Below are positions 32,649-45,900 of a DNA stretch of 64,000 nucleotides, piece by piece (the stretch's first letter is position 1; each line of letters begins with the position of its first letter). Both the position numbers and the translations under genes were made by a program. A model generated the notes under the pieces. The model was not told the DNA's origin. It was given only the letters and a program-made list of their open reading frames with translations, and made no database searches. The stretch is from Brienomyrus brachyistius (lineage: Eukaryota > Chordata > Actinopteri > Osteoglossiformes > Mormyridae), in the NCBI RefSeq assembly GCF_023856365.1, contig NC_064539.1, positions 21,145,019-21,209,018 of the forward strand, written 5' to 3'.

Positions 32649-33326
32649 ATCACAGAGGACTCAACTGGTTGGTTGAAACAAAATCCCGGTCTGGACTTTT
32701 ACTCTCTGTTCATATCATTTCTAAAGAATCCCAAAAAGGGTGATTTTTGAAGGCTTGCCCTTCAGGTAGCAGAAAAGACGTGTTTTAAAGTCGTAGGAGA
32801 GCATGACAAGAGCAATACCACGTACAGCCAGGGATACCTGCTGTGGGCGGCATGTTCAGACCTCGCAGCTGGGAGGGACTGTGGACTGTCTGGCAGGGAG
32901 TTTGGGGGGGTGCAAGAACATGGACCGACTCTGGGTCCCCAAGAACCAGATTGGACATTATTTACCCTAGGTTATGAATTGGCCACTATGAGAGATTGTC
33001 CTGAATTTTTAATGATAATTACAAATCCCTTTAAGGTCAGTGTGTGTGTCTACAGTATGATTAAGCTTCAAAGGATTAAGCTAAAATCATTACAGTTTTA
33101 ATAGTTGTGGGTGAAAACACAGCTGTGCGGTAATTTAAAATCCTTTTTGGAATTCCTTTGTTAATGCAGTTATCAGCGTTGGATGTTGTGTCAGCAGCGT
33201 TCATCACGAAGCATGGTCACCCGGTTTGTCAATGCATGTCTTACTGGCTTAATTTGCAGTGCATGAGATTCTCATTCGCTCTCTGCAGTGTGTAGAATAT
33301 GGAGAATGCAGCAATATTACAGAATG
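32649..33326. other. Intergenic
   Basis: No supported exon or repeat family. Confidence 0.4.
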
Positions 33327-33328
33327 AG

Positions 33329-33360
<32 letters not shown>
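33327..33360. repeat. (TA)n microsatellite, left of SINE
   Basis: About 17 TA units directly abutting the SINE tail. Confidence 0.95.
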
Positions 33361-33364
<4 letters not shown>

Positions 33365-33717
33365 ATCCATCCATCCATTTTCCAAACCGCTTATCCTATT
33401 GGGTCGCGGGGGGTCCGGAGCCTATCCCGGAAGCAATGGGCACGAGGCAGGGAACAACCCAGGATGGGGGGCCAGCCCATCGCAGGGCACACTCACACAC
33501 CATTCACTCTCACATGCATTCCTATGGGCAATTTAGCAAGTCCAATTAGCCTCAGCATGTTTTTGGACTGTGGGGGGAAACCGGAGTACCCGGAGGAAAC
33601 CCCACGACGACATGGGGAGAACATGCAAACTCCACACACATGTGACCCAGGCGGAGATTCGAACCTGGGTCCCAGAGGTGTGAGGCAACAGTGCTAACCA
33701 CTGCACCACCATGCTGC

Positions 33718-33720
<3 letters not shown>
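33361..33720 (-). mobile_element. tRNA-derived SINE, full-length, inserted between TA repeats
   Basis: Reverse-orientation copy of the 26877-27236 element, nearly identical to it. It runs from the (CATC)n tail through the CCGCTTATCC segment to the tRNA-like head. It is flanked on both sides by (TA)n, so the target-site duplication cannot be told from the microsatellite. Confidence 0.92.

Positions 33721-33763
<43 letters not shown>
33721..33763. repeat. (TA)n microsatellite, right of SINE
   Basis: About 21 TA units following the SINE head. Confidence 0.95.
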
Positions 33764-33765
<2 letters not shown>

Positions 33766-35446
33766 GTCTTTTTCTCTCTCTGTCGCTCCCTCTACGTGTA
33801 AAACACTTCAGGCCACAACTGCATACAAACAAGTAAGACCAGTAATGAAGGCGCCATCTTAAGCTGAACTTGAAAGTGTTCATGCAAGTAGTGCATTAGA
33901 GGCCAACAGAGTCATTGCAAATGCTGCTTTACTTTCAGTTGCCTTTTCCACGTAGGATCCACTGGGATGCGAGAATTTGTCACTGAAATTAGCCCCTGAC
34001 CCAAAACGTGCAGGCTTCCTCATGGAGAGAGTTTTCCTCTGTGGAAGGCAAGGCCACCTGACTCCTGGCTGTCCCCCAGATCCCAGGAGTGCTCAGTCCT
34101 CCCAGCCCAGGTCACATACATACGTGTTTGAAACATTACATTTGTATATTAACCTCACCATCACATGCTAAAGATGCTAAATTTAGTTGAAGTTGAAATG
34201 TGTCAATGTATCAGAGAAGCTACAACCAAATCTGTATGCATTGAACAGCATTTATGCTTATTATTTGAACAAATATATGTAACATGTTTTGACTGATGCA
34301 GAGAAGTTCTCCCAGAATGTCTCCCTCTGGAAGGCTGAATGATGATTTTATGGTGAATGTCCCGGTGACGTACAGTATGCTTCTCACAGGAAATATTTAA
34401 ACTTCTAATTACCAGGCAGCACATAATTCAAAACTGCAGTCAGGGGTAATACTGAATTCCGATTAATACCAGAGGCAAGTTTTATTTTTGGGGTGGAGAG
34501 TCACATTATTTCATGCCACACGGAAACTGGTCTGAAAATATGTCAATTCAGTCGATCAACTGTGGTCTAAATGATCAGGAATATTTTCATTTATCTTTCT
34601 ATAAACCCAGATGGCCCTACATATTTCAAAGAGGCATGTTTGGAGAGCTGAATTCCACTTCAGGCCAACTCTGGTCCACTGTTGTTAGATGGTTTGTTAC
34701 CATCTTCCTGATTCCTGCAGATTTCCCTCTACCTGTTGCCCCGGAAAGTTGATGCATCACCACAGGTTAAAGTGTCAGTGCTATTTTACCCTTGGGTACT
34801 AAGTAGAAACCATTCAGCTGCACCATTAGCTAATATCTTTTAAGTCACCTTTGGATACAGGTGCTGCTAAAACCTAAAATAAATACATAATTTGAAACAG
34901 ACGAATGGCAAACCCTTTGTGCCCCATACAGGCAAATGGCTAATCAACCAGGGACAAAGGCCGACCTGCACTGAACTTGGTAATCAGTCTGATCAAGTCA
35001 AATTGCGTGACTGGCGTTGTGATACTGGTGTTTGTTCACCACGGCAACAAGAAATTCAGCAGAACCTGTGATGTTTTTGCCCCCTTTCACTCATGAATGC
35101 AAGAGCAGAATCTACTTGATTCACCGTCAGTAAAATAAATGGAGGGTCTTTTGAAATAAGGGTGGCAAAAGGTGAAAGCTGTGGTTCGAAAGAAGGATTG
35201 CAATGCAACAGCCATGACGGTCATGATATCACGAAAGGCTCTTTTTTTGATCGTGAGCTACACAAAGAGTGGTGCTAATGAGGGAAATAACTGCATGCCG
35301 ATAGGAAAGGTTGGACCGTCGCGGAGAATGAGGCGGCTAGAGGCAGCAGCACTGCAGACAAGGGCATGTGCACTGAACTAAAAAGGGGGCTGCAGTTTTG
35401 GATCCCCACTGAAAGAGAATGGATGAATGAGTGTTTCCTTTTACAG
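33764..35446. other. Intergenic
   Basis: No supported exon or recognisable element. Confidence 0.4.
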
Positions 35447-35792
35447 AAAGGTGTGGTGTAGTAGGTAGCACTGTGGCCTCCTACCTCTGGGACCTGGGTT
35501 TGAGTCTCTGTCTTGGTTCTGTGTGTGGAGCATGTTCTCTTGGTTCTGTGTTCTGTGCAGGTTCTCCCTGTGTCATTGTGGGGTCCACCCCCAGTACAAA
35601 AATATGTACTATAGATTATGTACAATAATCTACGTACAATAGATTATTCGGAGTTACTGAATTGCCCATATGTGAGTGTATCCTAAGATAGGTCAGCATA
35701 TCATCCTAGGGTCTTTCACCTACCTTTTGTCCATAAGGTCCAGACCCCCAGAACCCTGAATCGAACAATTGGTTTCAGAAAATGAGTGGATG
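35447..35792 (+). mobile_element. Old, diverged SINE copy
   Basis: GGTGTAGTAGGTAGCACTG (A box-like) and GGTTTGAGTCTC (B box-like) are followed by GTTCTCCCTGTGTCATTGTGG and a terminal AATGAGTGGATGGA. This is the same order as in the full-length SINEs but with many substitutions and a local duplication of TCTTGGTTCTGTG. Confidence 0.7.
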
Positions 35793-38700
35793 GAGCTGGT
35801 GTGATGCGCAGCTTCTCATTTGTAACACACAATCTCAAAAGCCTTTATCGCAAAACAGCTTTTAATCTCCATAATAATTAGTACACGTCTGAGCCAGTAA
35901 CACAGTGACTGATGGTCTTTTAATACATATGAAATTAGTTGAAAAATGTGGGAAGTAATGATTATTTCAGTCCTTTCAGTCCAGTAAGGCATAATCAATT
36001 GTCTGTAAAACAAGGCTGTTGTCCTTTGCCACATTATATTATATATTATATTATTACATTTGTGGTGGCCCCCAGCCCCGGATGCAGTTTGTGGACACGT
36101 GCATGAAAAATCCTGCGTCACATCTGATCGTATCATCTTCTGCTAAACAGATTGCATGTTGGATGTTCAAAACACAGAGCCAACAGCTTTTCGTGTGGAA
36201 AAAAAAAACATTTGCCTTTGTGAAAATGAAATAAATGTCATGAACATTCAGTTATAATGTAAAGACGCACTATGTTAGAAAATGTGCCTGATTATAGCAA
36301 TAAGGCGAAAAGCATAATGTTGTTTCATATGTATCTGATATTTTAGGGGAAAAGGTGTTAATTCACAAGACAGACAGTTAGTGTGCCGATTGTGTTTCCC
36401 TAACCTTGTTCTGAAAAACAATTTTAAAAAATGAAAAGCAATTATGTATATGCAGTTTTCTTCCACAACCAAAAATTTCACAAAGATCTGTGTATTCAGA
36501 CAGCAGACATTATATGTGAATTGTTAGTCTAGCTGTTTATACAGGATAGGGATACAGCATATTGTCCATTTTGACCAAAAGTACAGCAGCATGTATTAAA
36601 TCAGATTAACCGAACATACAGAGTCGGAAACTGATCGCTTGCTGTTTTATTTAACCTACTTAGCTGGAACTGTGCGCTGAGCCCTGGAGGATTTAACATT
36701 TCTAACTGTCAAAACGAATTAACCGTCACAAACGCAGGCTAAATCCCCGGCAGTTTTCCCTGAGTGACTCACACTCGTGTCACTCTCTGAAAAGTTTCTG
36801 TTGACATTTCAGACTCCTCAGCTTGAACAAAGTAAGTAACTATCGTCATTCCTCTCTCTCTGCGGCAGAGCAGTGGGCTTCAATGCACCATGAAATATCT
36901 CAGCACTACCTTCACTTCACTGCCTTCACAGCTCAGGCTCTCTCCTTCAGAGGGAAGCCGCCGATATGATTAGCGAAGTCACAGGGCTACTCAGTGGGTC
37001 ACGCCGATAAAGTGTTCTGTTTTGCATAATCTACCTGTCGTTTACCCTCATCTTGGTAATTACTAACATTCCATAATAATTATTTTAGACAGTTCAGAGA
37101 AATTACGTCCTTTACAAAGCAGGTGGGAGATTGGTTGTACAAATGGTGAGATATGCCCCAAGTCTTGATCGCCCCGCCCATCAGTAAGTAAAGTTCACCC
37201 GTTCCATTGGTGTCTGAGATCCTGTGCTTTGTAACAAAGATGATGTATTATTAAATGTCATTTTTCACACTAACTTCTCTCCTTAATGTGATGCACAAAC
37301 TATATATGAACTATATTCTTGTACCATATTTTATGAACATAAGAGATGAAAGACAGTATGTATTATATGGCCTATCCTTCGAACTAATATATATTTTTGA
37401 AATATAACCTGTTTTCCTTCCTGCTGCAGGCCGGTTCGGTTACGTAGGCTTAGGCTAAATATCCACCAATTTGTTATTGAATTATTATTAATTCATGTTA
37501 TTATTTTTTTTTCAGTGCCTTGCCGAGTGTACTATGTAAAAGCTGATTACAGCTCTGGTATCTTCCAACGAGATGCTATCAAACGAAGGAAACACAGCCA
37601 CTCTGCATTCCGCATGGACGGGACCGATGAAAAACGTGAGCGCTGGGAGGGGCTCCGCCCGGCTGCCTGTCAGAGATGGCCACGGCACTTGCTGCTAAAT
37701 CCCAAACAGATCCGTCACATTTAGATTGCAGACAGTGAAATCTCCCAGTAGCAGCTTTAGAATGAATCACGGCTCCGCGGTGAGTAACTGTAAATGACTG
37801 GGGAATAGAAGCCTACGTATGGGGGGGGTGGGGGGGGGGTGGGCTGGAACAGCGGCTCACGCAGGACACTCGCAGATGGCTCAAACCCAAACCTGACACC
37901 CGCTGATTCACCAGCAAGCCGCACGTACCAGTGTGCGTAACTCTCCCCATCAGTTTTGGGGATGCAGGTTCAGGCCCCTCTAAATACAACTGCAATAGGG
38001 TGTGCTTCAGTACACATCAGGAAAACAAAGTGCTCTCAAAGAACAATAATAATGACTCTTTTCACGTATTGTTACATAATGGCTGTTGTTAATGGGAATT
38101 ACAGTCCTGGGGCAATTAGGGAGCTCGTTATGGTAAGACCACAATGCCAGGGTCAGCTACAAAAATAGACCTGGGACCCTGCTGAATGATTAGTAGATTC
38201 CTCGTTTGGATAAATTTCCTGGTATTGGGAGCCGTTTGACCTGATTTACTTTGATTAATCTGCCCCTTTTAAGCTAACCAAAGTCCACCTGCGACACTTT
38301 GTATGATTTCCAGAGTGCAGTGCAGGAGTTCACAGGACAGGAGTTTGAGGGAAAGGCGAGGTGAGCATGTGGATGATGACTGACGGAGGAACACAGTGAT
38401 GAATCAGCACACACACACCTCCCCCAGACATGCTGACTGCTCACTCGCTCGCTCGGGCGTTCGGAGTCAGATGAACCTGAGAAGGATCCCATCCGAGCAT
38501 CCCCTTCTTCAGAGCAGATGGCGACGTTCTGGATGGATAGTTTAAAGCACTTCACAGTGAAATATGCTCACCTTACCTTGGCCAGCCTGTGACGTCCTCT
38601 CAGGTTTAACACCCTCTATAGTGTGGACTACCTGTGCAGGACAGCAGCCTTGCACAAGTATGGGAAAAAAACCCAGTAGGCAGCCATTAGCTGGTGATGA

Positions 38701-39250
38701 TTCATTGCCCTGGGGGACTTCAGAACTCCTGAGAAGGTTGCTTATGCTGTAAAACTAGAAAAACTAGTAAACTTTGTGCTTTTTCATGACCGGCTGCTCT
38801 CAATCTTTAACCTCTCCTGCCAGTAGAAAAGGAGCTGTGTGGATGTAAGGTGTTCATTTTGGCAGGTTTTCATCAGATCATTTACGTAAATGTATCAATT
38901 TATGTAAATGATCTGATGCACACTGACACACAGTCAGTCCACTCTAACTACAGAGTTGGATCATCTCGTAGGTCCACCTTCATCGTCCCCCACATTCATG
39001 CTTCTCTTTATTTGGGTCTCAGATATGGGTTCAGTGAGACTGAAAAACTATGTTGTTTTCTAACATTGACCACTGTCAAGTAATACGGACTCTAAGTGCC
39101 TTTTCAGTTGCAAACCTCCCACTGTATGACTGTAGTGTGAAGATCAGGAAAGTAATACTTGTGGTGGATCACATTTAACCGAATAAGTCACATTGATGGA
39201 TACATCAATCATGCCATTAAATACACAGCAAACAACCATATTCATTCAAC
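35793..39250. other. Gene-poor intergenic stretch
   Basis: No gene is supported. The only exon-like unit is at about 37515-37634, where a TTTTTTTTTCAG acceptor precedes a 40-codon open stretch ending at a GTGAGC donor. I do not recognise the peptide. GT/G-rich runs occur near 37820-37845. Confidence 0.4.
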
Positions 39251-39935
39251 GTGAATGTCAACATAAGCCACCTATCCCAAACCTGCGTGAACAGGGGGAC
39301 GTTATGTGGATGACATACTGAGCCAGGGGCTGAAACTAGAAATTCAAGCAAAGCGTGTGAAGATATGATAGATGACTGCGAGATGACTCCCGTAGACTAT
39401 TTCAAGAAAGACTGACACAATCGCTTGTGTCTGCACTCTGAATCTTGCACCAGAAGTTGATTACAGAACTAAACCCAAATAGATGCAAGGATACAGTTCT
39501 ACCAAAGGCAGAATGGTCAATGCGATCATTTTCCCAATAGCATATGGCTGTGAAACCTGGACACTGATAAAGGCAGACAGGCGAGGGATAGATGCATTTC
39601 AGTAGTGCTGCTGGAGACGTCTGCTACATCTTCCGTGGACAGCAAGAATGACAAACTAAGTAGTTCTGGAACAGATCAAACTGAAACTCTCATTAGGGTA
39701 ACAAAACAAAAGCTCTCCTACTTTGGACACATTACTCAAAGCGAAACACTGGAGAAGGACGTCATGCTTGTAATGGTTATTGGCAAAAGAGGACACACAA
39801 GAACTCACAGGCTAGACACCATCTAGGAAGATGCTGGACTGAGTATAGAAGAATTGAAAGAGTGCGATGGATTGTAAGACATGGAGAGAGTCGTACTCGA
39901 GTGAACGGAAGATGGAGATGATGCAGTTCTAAATG
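39251..39935 (+). mobile_element. Degenerate LINE reverse transcriptase C-terminal fragment
   Basis: Around 39540 the frame reads YGCETWTLIKADRRGIDAF, then a stop, then WRRLLHLPWTARMTN, and downstream SYFGHITQSETLEKDVML in another frame. This YGCETWTL-K-D-R-x-I-x-AF, W-R-R-LL-x-I-PWT-R-TN, L-x-YFGH order is the 3' region of a widespread vertebrate non-LTR retrotransposon ORF. Stops and frameshifts show it is dead. Confidence 0.7.
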
Positions 39936-42278
39936 TAGTTGAAGATGTTTCCGAAGACACTCTCTTCAGCAAAACAGAAGGGTTTGGTCTCAGTACAGCT
40001 ACACATCACGCTAAAATAAACTCTGAAGTACTGGCTCATAAACAGCATCAATGTGACATTGTCTGAAGGTGGTGGAGGGACATGGGTCTTACTGGACAAG
40101 GTCACACATCCCCCATCTTGAAGCATCCTTGCAATGCAAAGACACCCCCAGTTACCAGAGGATGATGTGCAGTTACTCTTTGTACTTTCGCCAGCTTATT
40201 CTTTAAAGAAGGCTCCTCCGAGGAATCTTTTAGCCAGAACTGAAGGTATGCATTGATGTCACTTTCCCGCTGGAACACTCCCCTTTAAAAGCACTGATAG
40301 GCATGCTGCAACATGGCTGATTTTAGTCAGGAAAACGGCAAAACAATTATCTACTTAACTCTCACACCTACCTTGGGGTCAAGTTGACCCCAAAGGCACA
40401 TGTCAGGCTTTTCTCATAGTAACACAATTATTGTAGGAACGTGTAAGAGTTAAATTAAAGGAGAAGGATCTGTACCACGTAACAAAGGACCAGTGGGCCA
40501 TGGACATTGATATGTGACCAGGAATCATATTTTGTAGAAACTTCTGGATAACTGTAAACTTGCTCTGTAGGCTAGCTAGCACCAACTAAACATTCCTGAC
40601 TTTGTCGAACGCATGAAGGATGTTTTATAATATATGTTGACAAAATCTTTAGCTACACAGAATATAAACGATGCTAAATAGCTTAAAGGTATGATTTCAC
40701 CCAAAGATCCAACATAACTGACACAAAATGACAACCACAAATCCACATTTTGGAGCCTGGTTTCCAGTCGTTTCAACGATTCAGTTGTTTCTTTAGTTTT
40801 TCAGCAGTCTGTAAAAAAATAGCTGACTTCTCTATTTCAAAATCAGTCACATAAGAGCATGTTTCCATTTTAGTTGTGTTTTTTTCAGCAACCTAGCTGA
40901 ACGTTAATGCCTTCTTGCCACTCAGAGTGTTTAACCACAGTGACGTCATGTGCACACCCTCTACAGGCTCCAGAGCCCTGTACTTTCTGTCCGCCCCGTC
41001 TGTTTCCAAAGCATTCCTCTTTCCACTTTCATGACCTCAGATACGCTACCTCTTCCCAGTGAACCCCATGATAAATGGTGGATGCTCCGGCTACCAGCTG
41101 TTGACTCCTTCTCTACCTTGTGAAGGATGATGAGTCGATCTCCTAGGCAGTTACCAAAGTTTTTCACATATTTTGTGTGGCATCCCAGAGATTACTTTGT
41201 CTGCAATCACAGCTATGTCACATTGAACGGTAATAACAGAATAAGAGTAATAACACTGAAGTCGTCATAGTGAATAGGGATGTGAATAACTGCTGTGAGT
41301 TATGTTCTAGACAGAAACTGACGGGATTCGGGTCTGACTTAATGGCTTCTCCCGCTATCACATTTTAAACATGCATGTTGCATTTGTCAATGCAGGAAGC
41401 AGATCCATTAATCCTCATCAACTCAAATCCCCAAGTGGATGAACACTACAGGAATTTATGAATATACTCAGATTTATTGCTTACCATATGAACATGCCTT
41501 GCTTTACGACAAAATTTAAAAAATACCAAAAATGTGCCTATATAAGTCTACAGTTTGGAGAACATTTTCAATTACGTCTGGTGAGCCTGTAAGATTAAGA
41601 AATGCATTTGAATAGGGCTATCAAAATGAACGTGTTGCAATTATTTTAACGTGATTAATGACGTTGTGCAGTGCATTATGGGTAATCATATAAACCATAT
41701 TAATGATGACAAAACTTTTTTTTAGTACTGTTGTTATATCTGAAATATGCACGGTTTGTACATGAAAATCCTGGAAAAATCATGGAATTAAGAAATCACG
41801 TTATCCAGACCAGAAAGTTTAGAGAACTACGTTTTTTATCGATCAACATTCACAGTATAACCCCGTCTCTCTCTCTCTCGAGGAGCATGTTGATTATGTT
41901 TTTCACGTGAGTGCTGGTCGAAAGCGTGGAAGGCCGAAGACGAGAGAAAATACATATCAACATGGCATTTTTCCCCTCTTATACATCTGGACATGGCATT
42001 GGTATTAAAAAACGTGTTTAAATACCGGTCAGGGTACAAATATACGCGTTAAAAAAGGTCTTTTTTATATACTATATTTTTATATACTTAGGCTACTATT
42101 GTTCCATTCAAGGGTAAAGGGATCAGTCTGTAATGCGCTGTACTGGCTGCCATATCGTGTCTTATGTATAGTATTATTATTGCCATATGAAAACATTTCA
42201 GATTTTAACTGTAACCGATACGTTTTTGCATATGCCATTATAACTACCCTGACGTGACACAAGCCCGATACATGCATT

Positions 42279-42309
<31 letters not shown>

Positions 42310-42960
42310 CTGTTATCTTGAAGTGTATCCATCATGTTATAGAATGTGTAAATATTAGACGCTATAAACAAAAAAAGGTGTTTGTGTGTGTGTTGTCAAT
42401 GTCATGTATCTAGTGTGGTCTTGTGGACAAGACTAAAAGAAATATTTCAATGTAAAATAAATATCTTGAAGAGTAGAATGTGTAAACATCATATGAAGTC
42501 CAAATATCAGACGGTAAGAGAAGATACGAGCGTGCACGCGTGTGCAGTGGTGTGTTGATGTTTTGAGATGCCACAGTGCACATCGCATACGAGCTCTTAA
42601 TTGTGCTACCTGTGAAAATAAAGTGTGTGTGCGTGCGAGAGAGATGAGGGTTGGTGTCATTTAAGTGGTTACTGGAAGGAACACATTTAATATGTAAAAT
42701 AAACACTTTCACAAACAAGAAAAGCCAACCTGGCCTCAGATAGGAGAAAAGCTTCTCTGCATCTGCAGCCAAGCCATCGACATACTGTTGCTCCACGGTC
42801 ACCCTCTTCTCCCGGTGGTCTTGCCAACATCTTCCCAACACATGGCGCTCTGTTACCATTTCACCAGTTGGTAATCTCTTCACAGGCCAGGGGTGGCTCT
42901 CGTCGAACATAATTCACCAACCGTGCCGCCCAGCAGGAAGTGTGCCACATGAAGGAGGAG
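39936..42960. other. Intergenic before the hook3 3' end
   Basis: No supported exon. It contains a 25-A homopolymer at 42285-42309 and AT-rich patches. Confidence 0.45.
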
Positions 42961-42964
42961 GTCC

Positions 42965-45900
42965 CCTCAGCAAAGTTTTGTACAAGCTTTATTTACAAGT
43001 GGATGAACAGCTGTACATTCTCGTTTGGCAGGAAGCACGTCTTCTCTCTCCTGTGACCTGCTCCACCCCCAGCACCTCTCACTTACAGTATGTACACCTT
43101 GTATACAAGCAATATAAAACTTGGCAAATGGAAGGTATTTGCTACTTATGAAGTCCTACTTAAAAATAAAAACCATCGATATTTAATTGTCTGCATCTCA
43201 AATATTGAGGCTACACATTCTATGTTGTGTTGACGTACTCCGATCATGGACGGGTAAAGGACCACAAACTCCATTCCGGTACGGTGACCCATGATATTCA
43301 CGTGCCCAAAAGGGACAGCTGGTTAGTAAACATGTCATACTCTGCTCTGTTCGTGGCCGGGCGTCGACACCATTTCGCCCCAACTGGATTCAGATGCTTG
43401 TCAACTGCTCACCATACAAAACACACCAAGTGAAGCAGACGGAAGTAAAAGGCATCTGGCTGCAGCAGGGGATGCCGTGAGCGATACCGCTTCAGGGCCG
43501 CTGACGCAGAGATGTGTCGTAGCACATCTGAGGTAAACGCACTTCAGAAACGACGCGGAGAATCCCGATGCTCCCGGTCAGGCCGCAGCACCTCCCCTTC
43601 TTTGGCCGACCGTTAAGAGTTTACAGTGAATCTCCTGGAAGGCGGGTAACTCAAGCCCTGGCAGCACTAACAGCTGGGCCGTGTCACAGAGCAGGCTACC
43701 TTTCAACGAGGATGTCGTCAAAACGTCCCGTCGAAGGTGCAGATGAAACAAAAACACTGAAGGTGTCTGTGATACGAATACTGCTACTGAGATACAAAGG
43801 ACAGGATTCTGAAGAATGGTGACGCAGAACTGAAGGGGACACACAGCTTGTGACACTTACTCTGCCCAAGCGCGTGAACGTCATACCATACACTTGGACA
43901 ACAGAAGATGCATAACAAATAAATACAAGTGGAGAGTACAGGTATGAAGAAGAATGTCCAATTTTGGTTAGTCTTGGGGTTTATACGGTAGCAGCAACAA
44001 GTAGGTTTACATCCTACAGATCACTACCACTTTGGATTTGTCTTTCACAAAAATAAATAACGCTAAAAGAAGAAAACACACCAACATGTTCTGAGCATAG
44101 CTGGAACGTAATTCTAAGGCTTGTTAGGGCCAATTAGTCCATCTGATGACCGTCACAAGGCTGGTGTCTCACTAAGAGGGTCGTTAAACCTCCATTGGAA
44201 AGCTTGTGTCAGCTGGAACACTTCCACCGGTACATCTTTAATTCGGGAGCGAAACACAAGCAGTCAAAGCTGCGATAAAGCCTGATTTCATCAAGTGAAG
44301 TCTGGGGAACCGATGGAGGACAGTATCAGTGTTGATGGGCTGCACAGAATCAGTGTGGCCTGACTGGAATGCGGAGGTTCAGCCGCACGACAAGAACGTC
44401 CCCGAGTGGAGCCGGTGGTCTTGCAGACCTCTGTCCACTGAGGACGCTGACGTGAGGGTGAGCTATTAGTCTGATTGGTTATTTTCAGGATCAGCCCAAA
44501 CAAAGTCATGCAAGCAGCCATGCAAGCAGCCCGAACCCTGCCAGGATCATGCAATCACGTCACTGCAGAGAAGAGAGAAGACAGGCAGTGGTCAATCAAA
44601 CATGGTCACATTCATCCCACCCAGGTGAGGAACAGTGTTAGACCAGCATTCATTCTTCATTGAGCAAAACACAAAATCTGCCCACTATGACCAGGAGGGT
44701 GTGAATCGTTACAGCTGCAAATGGCATTGATAAGAAAGGGACAGGATGGACATCAGCATTAATGGTACAAACACTAGGAGTCACTCTGCTTTCTGAAATG
44801 AGAAAATCATGATTTCATCAAGCTCAGCTCCCAGAAGCAGACGAGCTGTGAAATATGGCCGACTCTAGTCCATAACTGCACTCGGATTTGCTGAACCTGT
44901 GCCTTGCTTTCATAGGCCAAGAAATGAATTTAGAGCACCGGAAAGGGCAATGGGGGCTTTGGTTCTGTCTGGCTGTCAGTGTACGTTACTGGAAGACCAC
45001 TTTCCGCACAAATGAAGAGTTCAGTGCCCACACAAACAGCAGGCCACTCAACTGACTGACAGTGGGTGAAACCTGAATTTAGGCAGGAAACCCCACTGAC
45101 AGGGAACAGGCTGCTTTCCAACGGCATCAGACAGATTCAGCCTAACACTGGTTGTTCACACTGACAGCCTCACAGCAGCGAGGGTGGGACAGTCCTGAAT
45201 AAAATCACACTGCTCATTCGTAAAGGGACATTTAAAGACCGTAAGGTGGTCAGGAGCCTCAGATGGGTGGTGCCTCAGGCGGGCAATTCCCGAGGGTCTA
45301 CGATTCAGGAGTAAAAGGTCATTTTCCCGAGTGACTTTCAGTCTTCAGAATTCATCAAGGGTTACCCGAGACTAGTTAAGCCTCAGAAATAAACACAACT
45401 ATCGACTATGCACAGACACGACCAGGGGACGCTTCAAAGCAGGATTTCCAAAAAGCTGAGATTTTCCTGAGTGAGCCATCGAGCTGGAAGCTTGCTCATA
45501 TATCAACGTGGGAGTAACTGGGCGGACAGCATGAGAAGGCATGCTGTTTGGGTCCTTTGTGAGAAGGTCTGAGTGACTGCAGCCGTGCCCCACGTTTCCT
45601 CTGCGGTACAAACGCGTTTCTCAAGCATAACCACACCTACACTGGAGCAAAACAAAAACACAGGCCATACATGTATCTGAGGTTCTCCGCGGATTACCGT
45701 TCTATTGCACTGTCAAACGCACCATAGTTTTAATGGTGAGCAGGACAAAGAGCATGCAAACCCAGCCAGCGAGCGTAAGGCACCTTGAGCAGCTGGAGAC
45801 TTTGCTAGCCTATTTTGACAGCGTTAGCATGTAGCATTAGCATGTCCCTTAAGTGGACCTTTAGGGGTCTGTTTAAAAGGCACGTCAAGGCACCCTTAAA

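Noticed and set aside
42285..42309. 25-A run as the poly(A) tail of a processed pseudogene
   Set aside because: No coding remnant or target duplication was recognised next to it; treated as a homopolymer.
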